Source: Bacteroidia bacterium
GTDB taxonomy: Bacteria; Bacteroidota; Bacteroidia; Flavobacteriales; Flavobacteriaceae
DNA: 64,000 bases
Assembly (NCBI GenBank): GCA_030427585.1
Contig: JAUIBW010000002.1
Coordinates: forward strand, 186,001-250,000
Direction of reading: 5' to 3'
In this document: piece after piece, positions 43,059 through 53,700 of the stretch
How the letters are laid out: each line of letters opens with the position of its first letter
Position numbering within the stretch: the stretch's first letter is position 1
Program-made: the position numbers and the translations under genes
Notes under the pieces: generated by a model
What the model saw: only the letters and a program-made list of their open reading frames with translations
Databases searched by the model: none
What the model was told of the DNA's origin: nothing

Positions 43059-43637
43059 TTATGCTGTTCTCTTTTTAGATTCCATTTCTAACTCCAATTC
43101 CAGTTCAAGAAGTGCAAGTTTGCGTACTCGTTCCTTCTCCTTTAATTTCATTTCTTCAATAGATTTTATTTTAGAAATATCGTTTTTCTTAATCCCTTGA
43201 CCTTCTATATTTGGAGTATGCTCTATTGCAAATTCATCCCAAACTTCAAAATCCTTTTCTGCTGTTATTAAATGTTCGGTTTCTTCATTTCGATTAATCC
43301 CAAAAACCTCTTTATTCGTCTTAAATCGATTTTTGGCTTCGTCAATGGATAGTATTCTCCACGTAAATCCATCACTCATTGTATAGAGTTCAAAAGATTG
43401 ATCATTTACCATTGGCGTTGCTTTTTCCCTTTTTTCCGGATATACTACCCAATACAATAATTTGTCTGCTTCCCTGGCTACCGGATCATCTTTTGTAAAA
43501 CCTTCTGTACGTTCCTTAATCAGTTGATACGTTTCTAAAAGGTTTAGTTTACTATCGTAATAGCGTTCAATCATTTCCTGGTCAGGAATTTGTATATTTT
43601 TCAATTCTTCCGGTGTAATATCTTTGACTCTGTACAT
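43059..43637 (-). CDS. charged unknown protein
   Basis: A 192-residue soluble protein, with no recognised domain. It ends in a coiled coil (L-K-E-K-E-R-V-R-K-L-A-L-L-E-L-E-L-E). It is 21 bases upstream of the Lys-rich gene and four bases downstream of the 117-aa gene, so it belongs to the same operon. Confidence 0.5.
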   Translation of the reverse strand: MYRVKDITPEELKNIQIPDQEMIERYYDSKLNLLETYQLIKERTEGFTKDDPVAREADKLLYWVVYPEKREKATPMVNDQSFELYTMSDGFTWRILSIDEAKNRFKTNKEVFGINRNEETEHLITAEKDFEVWDEFAIEHTPNIEGQGIKKNDISKIKSIEEMKLKEKERVRKLALLELELELEMESKKRTA

Positions 43638-43640
43638 AAC

Positions 43641-43994
43641 TTATTTTGATTTATGGTCTACTGCATATTCTTGTGCATATAGGGGTTCTAACCCATTAAA
43701 AAAATCGTTGGCTTCTTCTTGGTTTGAATAATGAATGGAGCAGTATTGCGGTTTGCCATCCAAATCAAAACACTCATATCGATAGCATTGAAAAAGACGC
43801 TCTACATCACTAACATCGATAGTCAGCCATCGTAGGATAAGCGTATTTTTATGCTTCGTGGATTTCATGATCTTAAACTCCCGACAATGTTCCTTACAGC
43901 TATCATTGATTTCGATAGCTCTATTCATAATCCTTTCAACTATCTTCTTTTCCAGTATTTCTTTGGTATCATTTCTCATCTTATGATTTGTCAT
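43641..43994 (-). CDS. unknown protein with Cys/His features
   Basis: A 117-residue protein. The middle has E-H-C-R-E-F-K and Y-R-Y-E-C-F-D-L-D-G-K-P-Q-Y-C-S-I-H-Y. The spacing is not a classical zinc finger. It overlaps the end of the VWA-like gene by 14 bases; ATG at 43979 would avoid the overlap. Unknown. Confidence 0.45.
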   Translation of the reverse strand: MTNHKMRNDTKEILEKKIVERIMNRAIEINDSCKEHCREFKIMKSTKHKNTLILRWLTIDVSDVERLFQCYRYECFDLDGKPQYCSIHYSNQEEANDFFNGLEPLYAQEYAVDHKSK

Positions 43995-45006
43995 TTAAGT
44001 TTGCTTTGTATGATGCGATGATGCTCATAATTTCCTTTACTGCTTCTTCTATGGAATAGCTTTGACCAAAAGACACACCTCGACCATCTGTAACCGTATC
44101 AACAATGTGCCTATCCATGCCTTTAAAGTTTGTTCCTAACCCTACTGGTAAGTCAATACCAAAATAATCCCCTAATGATACCAATGCCTTAAACCCTCTG
44201 TATCTATAGTATCTTGGGTCACTTGTCAGTAATAACAATTGATTTTTATCCAGTCGGTCCTCAAAGTGCTTTAATCGTACTATCCCAGCTATGATTTGGG
44301 TATCAAATGATGTTGCTATGACTACATTAATAGCAACAGGGATTCCTCTGGCTTCCATATAATCTACCAGCTCGCTACAAGCAATCCCAACATACATCAG
44401 GGCATCTCCCTCAATTTTTGCATTTCCTCCTGCGGTTACATACACTTCTAATGCCGGATAGGTTCCCTTTTTTTGTTCAAAATGGGCAAACACTTTTTTG
44501 GCAGAACTCCCAATATTTCCAACTTGCAAGGCGATCTTCAGTTTCCCTATAGTTTGCTGTAAAGGACTTTCTTTTCTTCCTACTACGGGAATCCTGCGGA
44601 ACAAACCTATGGATGCCATATCAAATGAGAAGATACCGACTCCCTTATCATTAAAAGTGAGTTTTGGTTTAGCTATCGTTTTTGAATCACCCATATTCAG
44701 GAAAGAATGCAACCTGGATTTAATCTTAGGCTGAATTTGTTTTAGCAGGTGCATCCCCTTAAACGTCTTATGATTATTTAATTCTTCAACATTGTTTGGA
44801 AGCGGAACACCATACATGTTGGAATTTGCTCTAATATGCCAGGACACCCAATCATTAATACCCTGGAAAGCTTTTAAATTGTGTTGATTTAATTTGGGTA
44901 TTTGAGCATCCACAAAGGCATGAAAGGATAGTACGCTATCAAACATACTGTAGATGATGGCATATCTTTCTTTACTATGTATGGTATGTATCCGTGGATC
45001 TGTCAT
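43981..45006 (-). CDS. VWA-like partner of the AAA ATPase
   Basis: A 341-residue protein. The C-terminal 190 residues read like a von Willebrand factor A-type fold in weak form (L-E-V-Y-V-T-A-G-G-N-A-K-I, then V-A-I-N-V-V-I-A-T-S-F-D). The standard MIDAS D-x-S-x-S is not intact. The gene is five bases after the AAA ATPase gene, and such AAA/VWA pairs act as chaperone-type machines. The VWA call is tentative. Confidence 0.5.
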   Translation of the reverse strand: MTDPRIHTIHSKERYAIIYSMFDSVLSFHAFVDAQIPKLNQHNLKAFQGINDWVSWHIRANSNMYGVPLPNNVEELNNHKTFKGMHLLKQIQPKIKSRLHSFLNMGDSKTIAKPKLTFNDKGVGIFSFDMASIGLFRRIPVVGRKESPLQQTIGKLKIALQVGNIGSSAKKVFAHFEQKKGTYPALEVYVTAGGNAKIEGDALMYVGIACSELVDYMEARGIPVAINVVIATSFDTQIIAGIVRLKHFEDRLDKNQLLLLTSDPRYYRYRGFKALVSLGDYFGIDLPVGLGTNFKGMDRHIVDTVTDGRGVSFGQSYSIEEAVKEIMSIIASYKANLNDKS

Positions 45007-45011
45007 AAAGA

Positions 45012-45998
45012 TTATTTTCTGCGCTTATATTCCTGTATAAACTCTTCTTTCCAAACCGACCCTTTGTAATTATTGATAAAGTTTTCATAACCCACTTCAT
45101 CCTTGATACGGGCTGCTTTTTCACTACTCATGGTCCAAAAGAAACTTTCTAAACAATCTTTTAAAGTTTTCCCATTAGTAACAGTTTGGTGAATCCTACC
45201 ATCAGCATCTTTAATACCCATCTCACGTATCATCTCCAATTCATAAATCCGTTGCATATTCACCATTGTTCTAAGCGTCATAATATCCTCGGTATCCTGT
45301 TCCATCGTTCCCTCTCCCTCATACGCCAAAATGGAATTACGAATATTTATACAAATAGTTACCACCGCAGGATATACCACTTGTCGCTCTAAGGCTTCAT
45401 TAAAGCCAATCTCGTAAATACTTCCGCTAAATCGGTCTAACAGGGAAGCATCTTGTTTGTTATTACCTACATAAGAATGGCTAATCGCTTTCCCTAATGT
45501 GTTTCCTGAAGCAATGCATCCAAAGTCCGGATGCTTACGAATTGGTTTTTTCTGACCATTTAAAATAACTGCATCGGTATCGGCAGTTTTGGCTAGCGCA
45601 TAATTTAACAGTCCTGCTGTATTGGGATCTAGTTTTGGTAATTCATCCAATAACAAAATCTTACCTTCTCCCCAAGCTTTTGATAATGCTCCTTCCTGGT
45701 ACCCTTCCAGGGTTTGTCCTCCAATAATATCTACAGGTGATGTCCATTGATTACAGTTGATAATCTCAAAAGGAAGCTCTTTTTTGTCATTTCTTCTTCT
45801 ACCAAAAAAGGAGTAGCTTACCTGTTCCTGTAATCTTGATTTTCCCGTGCCTTTACTTCCTACCAAAAACACATTATTACCAACACTCAAGTCATCAAGG
45901 ATTTTCATAAAACTTGGAATTTGTTGTACTTCAGGTATATCTAAGGTGAATGTTCTTTTTTTCATATGTTTTACTGTTAAGGATGCTGTATTGTCCAA
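45012..45998 (-). CDS. MoxR/AAA_5-type ATPase
   Basis: A 328-residue protein with Walker A G-S-K-G-T-G-K-S (47-54), Walker B I-L-L-L-D-E (114-119) and a likely arginine finger in L-L-D-R-F-S-G. The spacing is that of AAA_5/MoxR proteins, which remodel partners, usually with a VWA protein next door, as here. It could act as a maturation or loading factor for the helicase or packaging machine. It follows the helicase gene by four bases. Confidence 0.7.
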   Translation of the reverse strand: MDNTASLTVKHMKKRTFTLDIPEVQQIPSFMKILDDLSVGNNVFLVGSKGTGKSRLQEQVSYSFFGRRRNDKKELPFEIINCNQWTSPVDIIGGQTLEGYQEGALSKAWGEGKILLLDELPKLDPNTAGLLNYALAKTADTDAVILNGQKKPIRKHPDFGCIASGNTLGKAISHSYVGNNKQDASLLDRFSGSIYEIGFNEALERQVVYPAVVTICINIRNSILAYEGEGTMEQDTEDIMTLRTMVNMQRIYELEMIREMGIKDADGRIHQTVTNGKTLKDCLESFFWTMSSEKAARIKDEVGYENFINNYKGSVWKEEFIQEYKRRK

Positions 45999-46002
45999 TT
46001 CT

Positions 46003-49000
46003 TTATGAAGCTAATTGCTTATGATATATTCGTAGTTTGTCTAAAACTTCATCAAATGGGGTAATCTCGGAAATCATATCTTCATAACATGCCAATCCTA
46101 GTTGTTGCGGACTATATCGCCCGAATACAAACTCAGGGTTACCATCCTCGTGTGGGTTATTCGTGATAAAATATCCGAGTGCATCCTGAGCTTCGTGAAT
46201 GGGAAGTTCACGCGCCTGATTTATGATTTCCTGAAATTCTCTATAGATAGGGGTGTCTTGCGTATTAATTTTCCAAGCCAAATAGGGAACTGCTACATTT
46301 TTGAATATAGGAATCAGGGAAAAAGAGTATTTTTCCTTATCTGTTAGTTTCCGTTCATAGGATACTATACCAAATGGATAGGTAGCTGTAGGTTCTTCGT
46401 ATTCCAGAAAACCGGATAAAGGATTACTACCTTGCCCGTATGGTCTACCAAGTTCATATTTCCAATTATCACTGGGGTTAACAGTTCTGGCATCCCAATC
46501 CGTGCGATTTTCAATTTCCCAATCTTCTAATTCTTTGGCTTCTCCTTCGACTTTAATTCCGTGAGTATCTAGTACCTTAAGAAAACCTTCTAAGTTTTTA
46601 AGGGATAATGCGCCCGTCATATCGCCTGCATTTTGCACAAAATCCGGAAGTTCATCTTCACTTTGCCCTTCAGCTCGCCGAATTAACTGACGTAATTTTG
46701 GATCAATACCTAACCGATAATGTTCCTTCTTACTCATAAAAACCTGAAAGTAATTATTACCTATACGCTTGAACCTAATCCCCTGTGCATGATCTGAAAA
46801 GGTGTTATCTAATGCTAATTGTGCTATCGCACCTATGGCTTCGGATATAGGAAGTAATGCCAAATGCCCCCCATCCTTACCAAAATCAAAAGACATCAAA
46901 ATACCGTTTTTGATCGTTCCGGCATTGGTATTGTACTTAATCAATCGATTCTTAGAGCCGATCTGATATGAAGCTGCTACAATATTTTCTGTAAGAATCT
47001 GCCTTCTTTCCCGTTTGGAAGATGCTTTTTTAATGAGTTCATTCCAGAGCCCCGGCACATTTGTTCTTTCTACTTCTGTAATATCTTTACTTTCCTGAAA
47101 AATACCATTAATAAAAGCTTGTTGTTCCGGAACTAAAGAGTATGTTAGTATTTTACGTTGATCGGCAACCGCAAATCGCATACGGATATTACTCAAAGTA
47201 TATGTATTCCCCGTTGCTGTACCTATCGATATTCCAAGAAAAACACCCCAGGAAGGATCTGTAATCGAACCTACTTTCGGAATTTTTACTAATTCCCCTG
47301 TCTCAAAAGCACCCATTGCCCTAACAATAATAGTTCTTATACGCTCCAATCTTCCCACAAGGTCAGCTACATCATTCGTTCCTTCTTCTATAATTTCAAT
47401 AAGCTTTGTTCTTTTATTGGCAATCTTATCATTCTCCTTCTCATCTTTACCCGAGCCGGAATCCGGCAGATTAGATAATTCTTTACGGGTTTTCTCTATA
47501 GAAGCAATTTTCTTTTCTTTCCGTTTCTCTATTAATTTTGGATATTCTTTTTCAATGCCCTCTATTAACTCCTGCTTTACTTCTTTTGGAGTTTTACCAT
47601 CCAAAACTTCTTCAACCTGTTTATCTATTTCAGTTTTGGTAAGCGGTCGTTTAAGATTATTGACAATAGACTGTTCCCGTATGGTATCTTTTCCAAATGG
47701 AGTGTTTCCCCCGTTTCCTTTCTGAAACAAAAACCGTTTCTTAACATCTGCATCCAATTGTAGGAACTCCGTTTCTAAATCATAGGTTCCTTCCTGCTTT
47801 TCCAAGATGATCTGTTGATTGTACATCGCTAATAACTCGTTGTACAGTTTCTCCTGGTCTTTTACTAATAACAAGCCTGCACGACCTGTCAACTGGCGGA
47901 TAGCTCCTTCTTTACTCTCATTACGGTCATAATAACTATTTCCCGTTTTACGATCATGTTTTTTATGATAGGTTGGATATCCCAATCGCGGTAACAATTC
48001 CTGATGTTCGTTCACCCATTGCCACGCTACTTTGTCCCCGTATTTGTTCAGAAAATCTTCACTCTTTAGGGTATCATCGTTGGTGTTTTGAGATCCCGTA
48101 GTATTGGCATCCAGTGATTTTAACTTCGCTTTCATCATCGTCATCAAACGAACCTCCATAGGAATGTCACTTGTTAAAAATGAATATGCGGGTAAATTCA
48201 CTTGAGAAGTTCGATTCACCCTCCCCAAAATTTGAACCATCGTATTTACGTCCAGTTCAAATTGTGGAATGATCATGTGTCGTTGTCTCTGGTCATTAAA
48301 ATCTTTTGAGGAGTGTGCTGAAAAACCTGTACTACCACTTTGATTGATCAGCAGCACATCATAATCTCCATTGTTAAACAATCGAAATGCCTTTTCTGCA
48401 TCACTACGAAAAGAGGATACAATAGCATCATCTCCCTCAAAATAAACCTTTTGGTTTCGTCCTGTAACTTCTGCTACTTTAAAATACTCTCCGTTATGCC
48501 CTCCTATGGATTCAGGTTTTTTAGTATGGGTCAGAATATCGATCAACTGATCTATGGGCGATACCATAAGTCCCGAACTTTCCGAAAGCATCGCTCTTTT
48601 GATATCATAATATTCTGCTTGCGCATGGTCTGATAGGTCTTCTAACCGAAGTTTCTGCCTGCTTTTGCTACCATCAATATTTGTATAATTATAATTAAAG
48701 ACCCCATCCAGGCTTTTGACCATTGTTCTTACGAAATCTAATTCCTCTAAAGGGATGACATCACCACTTGAAACATTCAGATCTTTAAGAAAAGTCCCCA
48801 TTGTAGACTTAAAAGCAATGACTACTTTTTTATCCTGTTTTAATAACTCAAGGGTTATTCGTGCTGCATCTTGTACTTTTAAGGCAAAAAGCATCTGATC
48901 CACAATATTGAATACTCTTGAAAAGAAAGGGGCTGACTTCACCCCTAACGCCCTCGGTTTCTTTTTTACCAATTCTCCCATTGCCTTTGCCTGTTGATGA

Positions 49001-50283
49001 ATAAGATCTAATTCAGGAGTGATATAATTGGCTTCAAAATCTACCACACGGTTCATCAACTTTATAATACGGTTGACACTTTTACGGTGTTTGCTGCGCT
49101 GGGGTTCTTCGTCTAATACGATATAGTCAATGGTAATCCCCTCATTGGAGCGTTGTCGCCTGATGAGTTGACCACTTTCTGCCAGGTTGGATGCTACAAT
49201 TTCTTGTAACGCCAATCCACCACTGACCATTGAACTTACAAAATTACCATCACTCAATCCTGTTTCCATAATGGCTGTTTTCTTAGCATAAAAGGGCATT
49301 ACTTCGGGATATTTCGCAAACGTGGCACTTAAAAAACAACAGGCTTCGGCATGAAGTAAAACACCACGCATCCATCTCCCTATGATAGAATCATAACCGC
49401 CTGCCATGTGGGATTCATCAAGAATAAACACTACTTTTTTATACTTCTTACTACCTTCTACACCATTGATACATAATTGTTCAATCCAATCTCTTTTATA
49501 TGGGTGTGCTGATTGTACCTGAGAATACGTACAAAAGACCATATCATATCCCGTAGGTAAATGGTCAATACTTTCTTTAATGGTTAGCTTAGGGGTTTCT
49601 TGCGGGTCAGGCATAGCCATAGCATTTCTTTTCAGATAGGCTATAGCTTCAGGGCTTTCAATATCAAACGTATCTTCCCTAGTGAGTAAAGCTTGCTGGG
49701 CGTCCGAAGATAGTGGAGAGAATACCACACTACCATCAGCATCTTTGATTTTTCCTTTAGTATCCGTATTTACTATAAACGGATGAATGTCAGAAAAACC
49801 TATAGCCTTTAAATCCCGATACATGTCCGAAAAAAGATCAGGCTTTTTTGTAAAGAAAATAGGTAAGTACCCATTTTTAACCGCGTGTCGGATTACCGCT
49901 GCTGCTTGTCTTCCTTTTCCAATTCCTGTTTGGTCTGCAACGATGATTCCCTGCCCACGTTCAAATTGTTTTAAATACAATGCCAAAGCATCTACTTGCT
50001 CTGCAGCAAGTGCTTTCCATAAGGTTGCTTTAGACACATATTTCAATCCATCTCTAACATAGTTATCAATATTTCCCTTTTCTTTTACGATACCGTTTAA
50101 CGCCTTTTGCACTTCAAATGCCATATTGCGGGGGATAAGCGTATCCATTTTAAAAGGGGCATTGGATTTTGGGATATAAGGGACTAATGCACTCTCCTCG
50201 GCTGCTAAGGCTGCTACTTGTGAAGCATCTTGAGTAAATTCCTCTTGCTGCTGTACTATTTCAATATTCTTTTCCATATTCAC
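46003..50283 (-). CDS. strawberry-notch-type SF2 helicase
   Basis: A 1426-residue protein. Walker A D-Q-T-G-I-G-K-G (117-124), D-E-S-H box at about 289, and the C-terminal helicase motif Q-I-L-G-R-V-N-R-T (about 686) typical of SBNO-family helicases (SNF2/DarB relatives in phages and mobile elements). The C-terminal half beyond 780 is unassigned. In P1, DarB-like proteins protect DNA from restriction in the new host; here the helicase is separate from the methyltransferase-bearing protein one gene upstream. Remodelling of element DNA is the more general expectation. Confidence 0.75.
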   Translation of the reverse strand: MNMEKNIEIVQQQEEFTQDASQVAALAAEESALVPYIPKSNAPFKMDTLIPRNMAFEVQKALNGIVKEKGNIDNYVRDGLKYVSKATLWKALAAEQVDALALYLKQFERGQGIIVADQTGIGKGRQAAAVIRHAVKNGYLPIFFTKKPDLFSDMYRDLKAIGFSDIHPFIVNTDTKGKIKDADGSVVFSPLSSDAQQALLTREDTFDIESPEAIAYLKRNAMAMPDPQETPKLTIKESIDHLPTGYDMVFCTYSQVQSAHPYKRDWIEQLCINGVEGSKKYKKVVFILDESHMAGGYDSIIGRWMRGVLLHAEACCFLSATFAKYPEVMPFYAKKTAIMETGLSDGNFVSSMVSGGLALQEIVASNLAESGQLIRRQRSNEGITIDYIVLDEEPQRSKHRKSVNRIIKLMNRVVDFEANYITPELDLIHQQAKAMGELVKKKPRALGVKSAPFFSRVFNIVDQMLFALKVQDAARITLELLKQDKKVVIAFKSTMGTFLKDLNVSSGDVIPLEELDFVRTMVKSLDGVFNYNYTNIDGSKSRQKLRLEDLSDHAQAEYYDIKRAMLSESSGLMVSPIDQLIDILTHTKKPESIGGHNGEYFKVAEVTGRNQKVYFEGDDAIVSSFRSDAEKAFRLFNNGDYDVLLINQSGSTGFSAHSSKDFNDQRQRHMIIPQFELDVNTMVQILGRVNRTSQVNLPAYSFLTSDIPMEVRLMTMMKAKLKSLDANTTGSQNTNDDTLKSEDFLNKYGDKVAWQWVNEHQELLPRLGYPTYHKKHDRKTGNSYYDRNESKEGAIRQLTGRAGLLLVKDQEKLYNELLAMYNQQIILEKQEGTYDLETEFLQLDADVKKRFLFQKGNGGNTPFGKDTIREQSIVNNLKRPLTKTEIDKQVEEVLDGKTPKEVKQELIEGIEKEYPKLIEKRKEKKIASIEKTRKELSNLPDSGSGKDEKENDKIANKRTKLIEIIEEGTNDVADLVGRLERIRTIIVRAMGAFETGELVKIPKVGSITDPSWGVFLGISIGTATGNTYTLSNIRMRFAVADQRKILTYSLVPEQQAFINGIFQESKDITEVERTNVPGLWNELIKKASSKRERRQILTENIVAASYQIGSKNRLIKYNTNAGTIKNGILMSFDFGKDGGHLALLPISEAIGAIAQLALDNTFSDHAQGIRFKRIGNNYFQVFMSKKEHYRLGIDPKLRQLIRRAEGQSEDELPDFVQNAGDMTGALSLKNLEGFLKVLDTHGIKVEGEAKELEDWEIENRTDWDARTVNPSDNWKYELGRPYGQGSNPLSGFLEYEEPTATYPFGIVSYERKLTDKEKYSFSLIPIFKNVAVPYLAWKINTQDTPIYREFQEIINQARELPIHEAQDALGYFITNNPHEDGNPEFVFGRYSPQQLGLACYEDMISEITPFDEVLDKLRIYHKQLAS

Positions 50284-50298
50284 TTTTTTTGATGTCTA

Positions 50299-50357
50299 CA
50301 GCTTCGGGCAAGTGGCGGCATTGCGCTACCTTTTAAAAACCACTTGTTGTGAAGCTG
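50299..50357 (-). promoter_or_regulatory. hairpin between the 140-aa gene and the helicase gene
   Basis: CAGCTTC at 50299-50305 pairs with GAAGCTG at 50351-50357, and CAAGTGG at 50309-50315 with CCACTTG at 50340-50346, giving a two-part stem. The 84-base gap is unusual in this tightly packed operon. Attenuation or RNA processing is possible. Confidence 0.4.
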
Positions 50358-50367
50358 CATCCTATGA

Positions 50368-50790
50368 TCATACGCTTTCCACTCCCGTTAATACTTCCAG
50401 ATAGGTTCGTAAAGTAATTTCTGCATATAGCTGAATCGCTTCTTTCTTTTCCATACCTCCATACATTAGAGAATCTCCGGGTATTGTTTCATCTAAATTG
50501 GTCCAGCTCTCTTTAAGTGTCCACATCGCTAGTGTCATCTTATCACTCTGCATTAAAAAGTTGGCGATTTCGTTTGTTGTTCTACCTCCGGTATATACTG
50601 TCTCTAAATAAGATTCAATAAGGTGTACAGGATCTTCTCCTTCCGCTAATGCGCGTTCTATGAGTTCGTGTAACTGAATACATATGGCTGCTTCGTGATC
50701 TTCATACCTGGTAAATGCTACCGGATTACTTACCATATACAATGTTGCGCTGCCTGCTGTTGGCATTAACTGGTTATTAAAAAATATCAT
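50368..50790 (-). CDS. unknown protein between the two large genes
   Basis: A 140-residue soluble protein with helix-rich composition. It contains Y-E-D-H-E-A-A-I-C-I-Q-L-H-E-L-I-E-R-A and ends near L-R-T-Y-L-E-V-L-T. It overlaps the stop of the 1959-aa gene by 14 bases, and an internal ATG at 50766 would avoid this. No family recognised. Confidence 0.5.
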   Translation of the reverse strand: MIFFNNQLMPTAGSATLYMVSNPVAFTRYEDHEAAICIQLHELIERALAEGEDPVHLIESYLETVYTGGRTTNEIANFLMQSDKMTLAMWTLKESWTNLDETIPGDSLMYGGMEKKEAIQLYAEITLRTYLEVLTGVESV

Positions 50791-53700
50791 ATCCTAATGC
50801 GATTTTAAGTTTCTCTATTTCTATTTCTAAGGGCGTTTTTATGTGTGATGCTATACGCTCCCATAGTTCTTCAAAGCTGTCAACGATATCCGCCAGGGAT
50901 GCTGCCTGACCTCGATTTGGGGCTACTTTCTTGCTTTTCTTCGGTTTTCTTTTGTTGATTAAAATCAGCATCATTTCGGTGACTGCCCCCTGTTTATTGT
51001 AGAGTTTATAGGCATTCATATTGATGATATCATCAACAACATATCGACTGTACAACCAATTAAAAAAAGGTTTGTAGGTAGCCATATAACCGTCATCTTC
51101 CCTGAACTTTATATGCCCTTTGATGATTAAGGCTGCCTTTCCGCTATCTTTCATCGTATGTAATGCCAAACCGGACATCAAATGCTCTAAACGCAAGTGA
51201 TTATTCAGACCGATATTCCCGTCAAAATATTTTTTGACCAAACGTCCTTTATCAAATTTATCCGCACTCCATTTATCGAATGGTGGATTGGTCACTACTA
51301 CATCGAATGACCTCGTATATTCTTCTGGAAAGGGTTCTGCTGCGTTTACATGGGTAATTGTTTTGAAGCCCTGAAATTCTAATGATTTTCTTCGGCTATT
51401 ATCAATCTCGTTCACATGGGTTTTTGAAGGATCAGCACCTAACACCAACAAACCATTTCCTGCACTTGGTTCAAAGATGCGAGTCGCATCAGACATTTTA
51501 GTATATTGTGCGATCATGGCACCAATTGGGCAGGACGTAGAGTATTGCTTGTACTGCTCCTTACTACTATCAGAATAGGCATAGGTAGGTTGCACCGTAT
51601 TCCAAAATGCAATCATAGACTGCAATCTAAATTCAAAGGAATGAGGTTGTTTATAGAGCATTTTATACCATAAGAGCCAACTTAACTCTACAGCTTCCCA
51701 TAGTAATCCCATATTGGGTACATTTGCCGTATCTTTTATCTCTTCGATCTTTTTTCGACTGAGGCGTCTTGCCTCCATATAGTGATCGTGCATAATGGCA
51801 ATCACTTTATCTAAATAATCCGATTTCGTAGTTTCTGGTTCTTCCGTTTTTTTCTTCTTCCCGGAAAAGTAATCGTCAATAAGTAGGTAAACCACTTTAC
51901 TAATCGGTTCATCAGGATAGTTCTCGATCATCCTTCCTTTTAGTAAATGTGTAGTCATATAATCACGAAAGTTGGCTATGCCATCCCTATCTATGACATA
52001 GCCCTGTCCTTTCGCCCTCTCTATCAACCCAAGAAACAACTCATCACGAAATATAGTATCTTCTGTTTCTACTAATTTGACCAGATCTTCTGCTTCTATA
52101 CGTAAAGCAGAAATTCTCTCTATTCTATGTTTCCTTCTCTGTTTACTTTTTTGATCGGTTTTCCCTTCTAATTTCTGAACCTCTTTTTCTAGTATTGCAA
52201 TCCATTTATAATATTCCTTTTCTAACTTTTCATCCAGCTTGGCCATCTGATAGCCATAGCGTACCCCCAACTCTACGACCGGAAGGTTTCGGTTAAAAGC
52301 TTCTTTTCCTGTAAAAGAAACTTTAAATCCTTTTGCCCTAAATTGTCTTCTTATCCGATCAGCTTCCTCCCTGGAGATCACTAAATAATCTTCTGTAGCT
52401 ATTAGCTCACCTTTTGAATTGGATACTTCTTTTGAGGGGTCTTGTGTAGCTTTTATATAGGCTTCCAGGTGGTTTCTGGAATGTCTTAATAAAGTAATAT
52501 TGCTTGAAAGGTTTTGGAATTCTTCATCATTATCACTAGCCTTTTGATCGGAATCATTTTTATCTTTTGAATAATTCTCAAATTTCTTAGCAAGGATATT
52601 TTGTTGTTCAGTAATCGCTTTTATCGCCTTGGAAACATCAGCAATTGGCCTATAGTGTTTTACGGCTGACCACCAAATCGTAACATCGGGTAACTTTGAA
52701 ATAATAGCTTCCAGGGGTACTACTTCTAAATACCCCTTTTCAATATTCATATACGGATACCTCAAATCCGTAGGGTAGCCCAACTGATTCAATAACGATT
52801 GACCTTCCTTTTGCCAAATTCTATGAAGGGTTTCCTTTTTTATCAAAATCCCCGATTCCTTCAAATGGGTAAACTGCAAGAGCATAAATAATTCCAAAGG
52901 AGAAGCTCTATGCAGAGTTCTATAGGTATACCCGAACAAATAGAAAAATTGTTCTTTGAGTTGTAAAGCTTCTTCAAGCAACACATATCCTTTGTCAAAA
53001 GGGGATAGTATACCTTTTGGCAACATCATATTTGAAAAGTGATTTTGATTGTCTTTGTCAATAGTTTCTGTTGCTACTTCTTCTCGAAAGGTATTTTGAT
53101 CTTGATGGGTAGAGGTATCCTCTTTTTTAAGATCCAGGTATTGTTGAATACTAATTTTTGAACCTTCCAAGTCTTTTATAGTAAAGGTGAGTGATTGATA
53201 TTCTTCTTTAGATTCTTTTTTAGTTAGTGGTTTTCCTGTTTTGACATTTGTATGAGAACGTCTTATTTTAAAAAGAACTGCTATTTCTTTATCTATAAAA
53301 TCCAATGCAGCTTTCAAATCTGCAATCGGACGGTTATGTTCTATAACACTCCACCATTGATTCCCCTCTCGTTCTATATCGATAAGACTTCCTAATGGCG
53401 ATACACTTTTGTAACCTGTGTGAATATTAACATAAGGGTAATCCAAATCTGTAGGGTAGCCCAAATCTTTAAATAAGAGCTTCCCCCTTCTTTGCCACTC
53501 TTTGAGTAAAGCTGACCTGCTAACAGAAAACCCATAGTCATCCGGGTGTGGCATTTGAGATAACTCAAACATCGTTTTTGCATTCTGGTCTTTAAGGTTC
53601 TCATCCGTTACTGCTAATAAATGTGGTGCAATCTTTTGAATTGCTTGGGCTTCACTAATCGATAGACTGCCAGAATCAAATGGTGCTATGATACCTTTTG

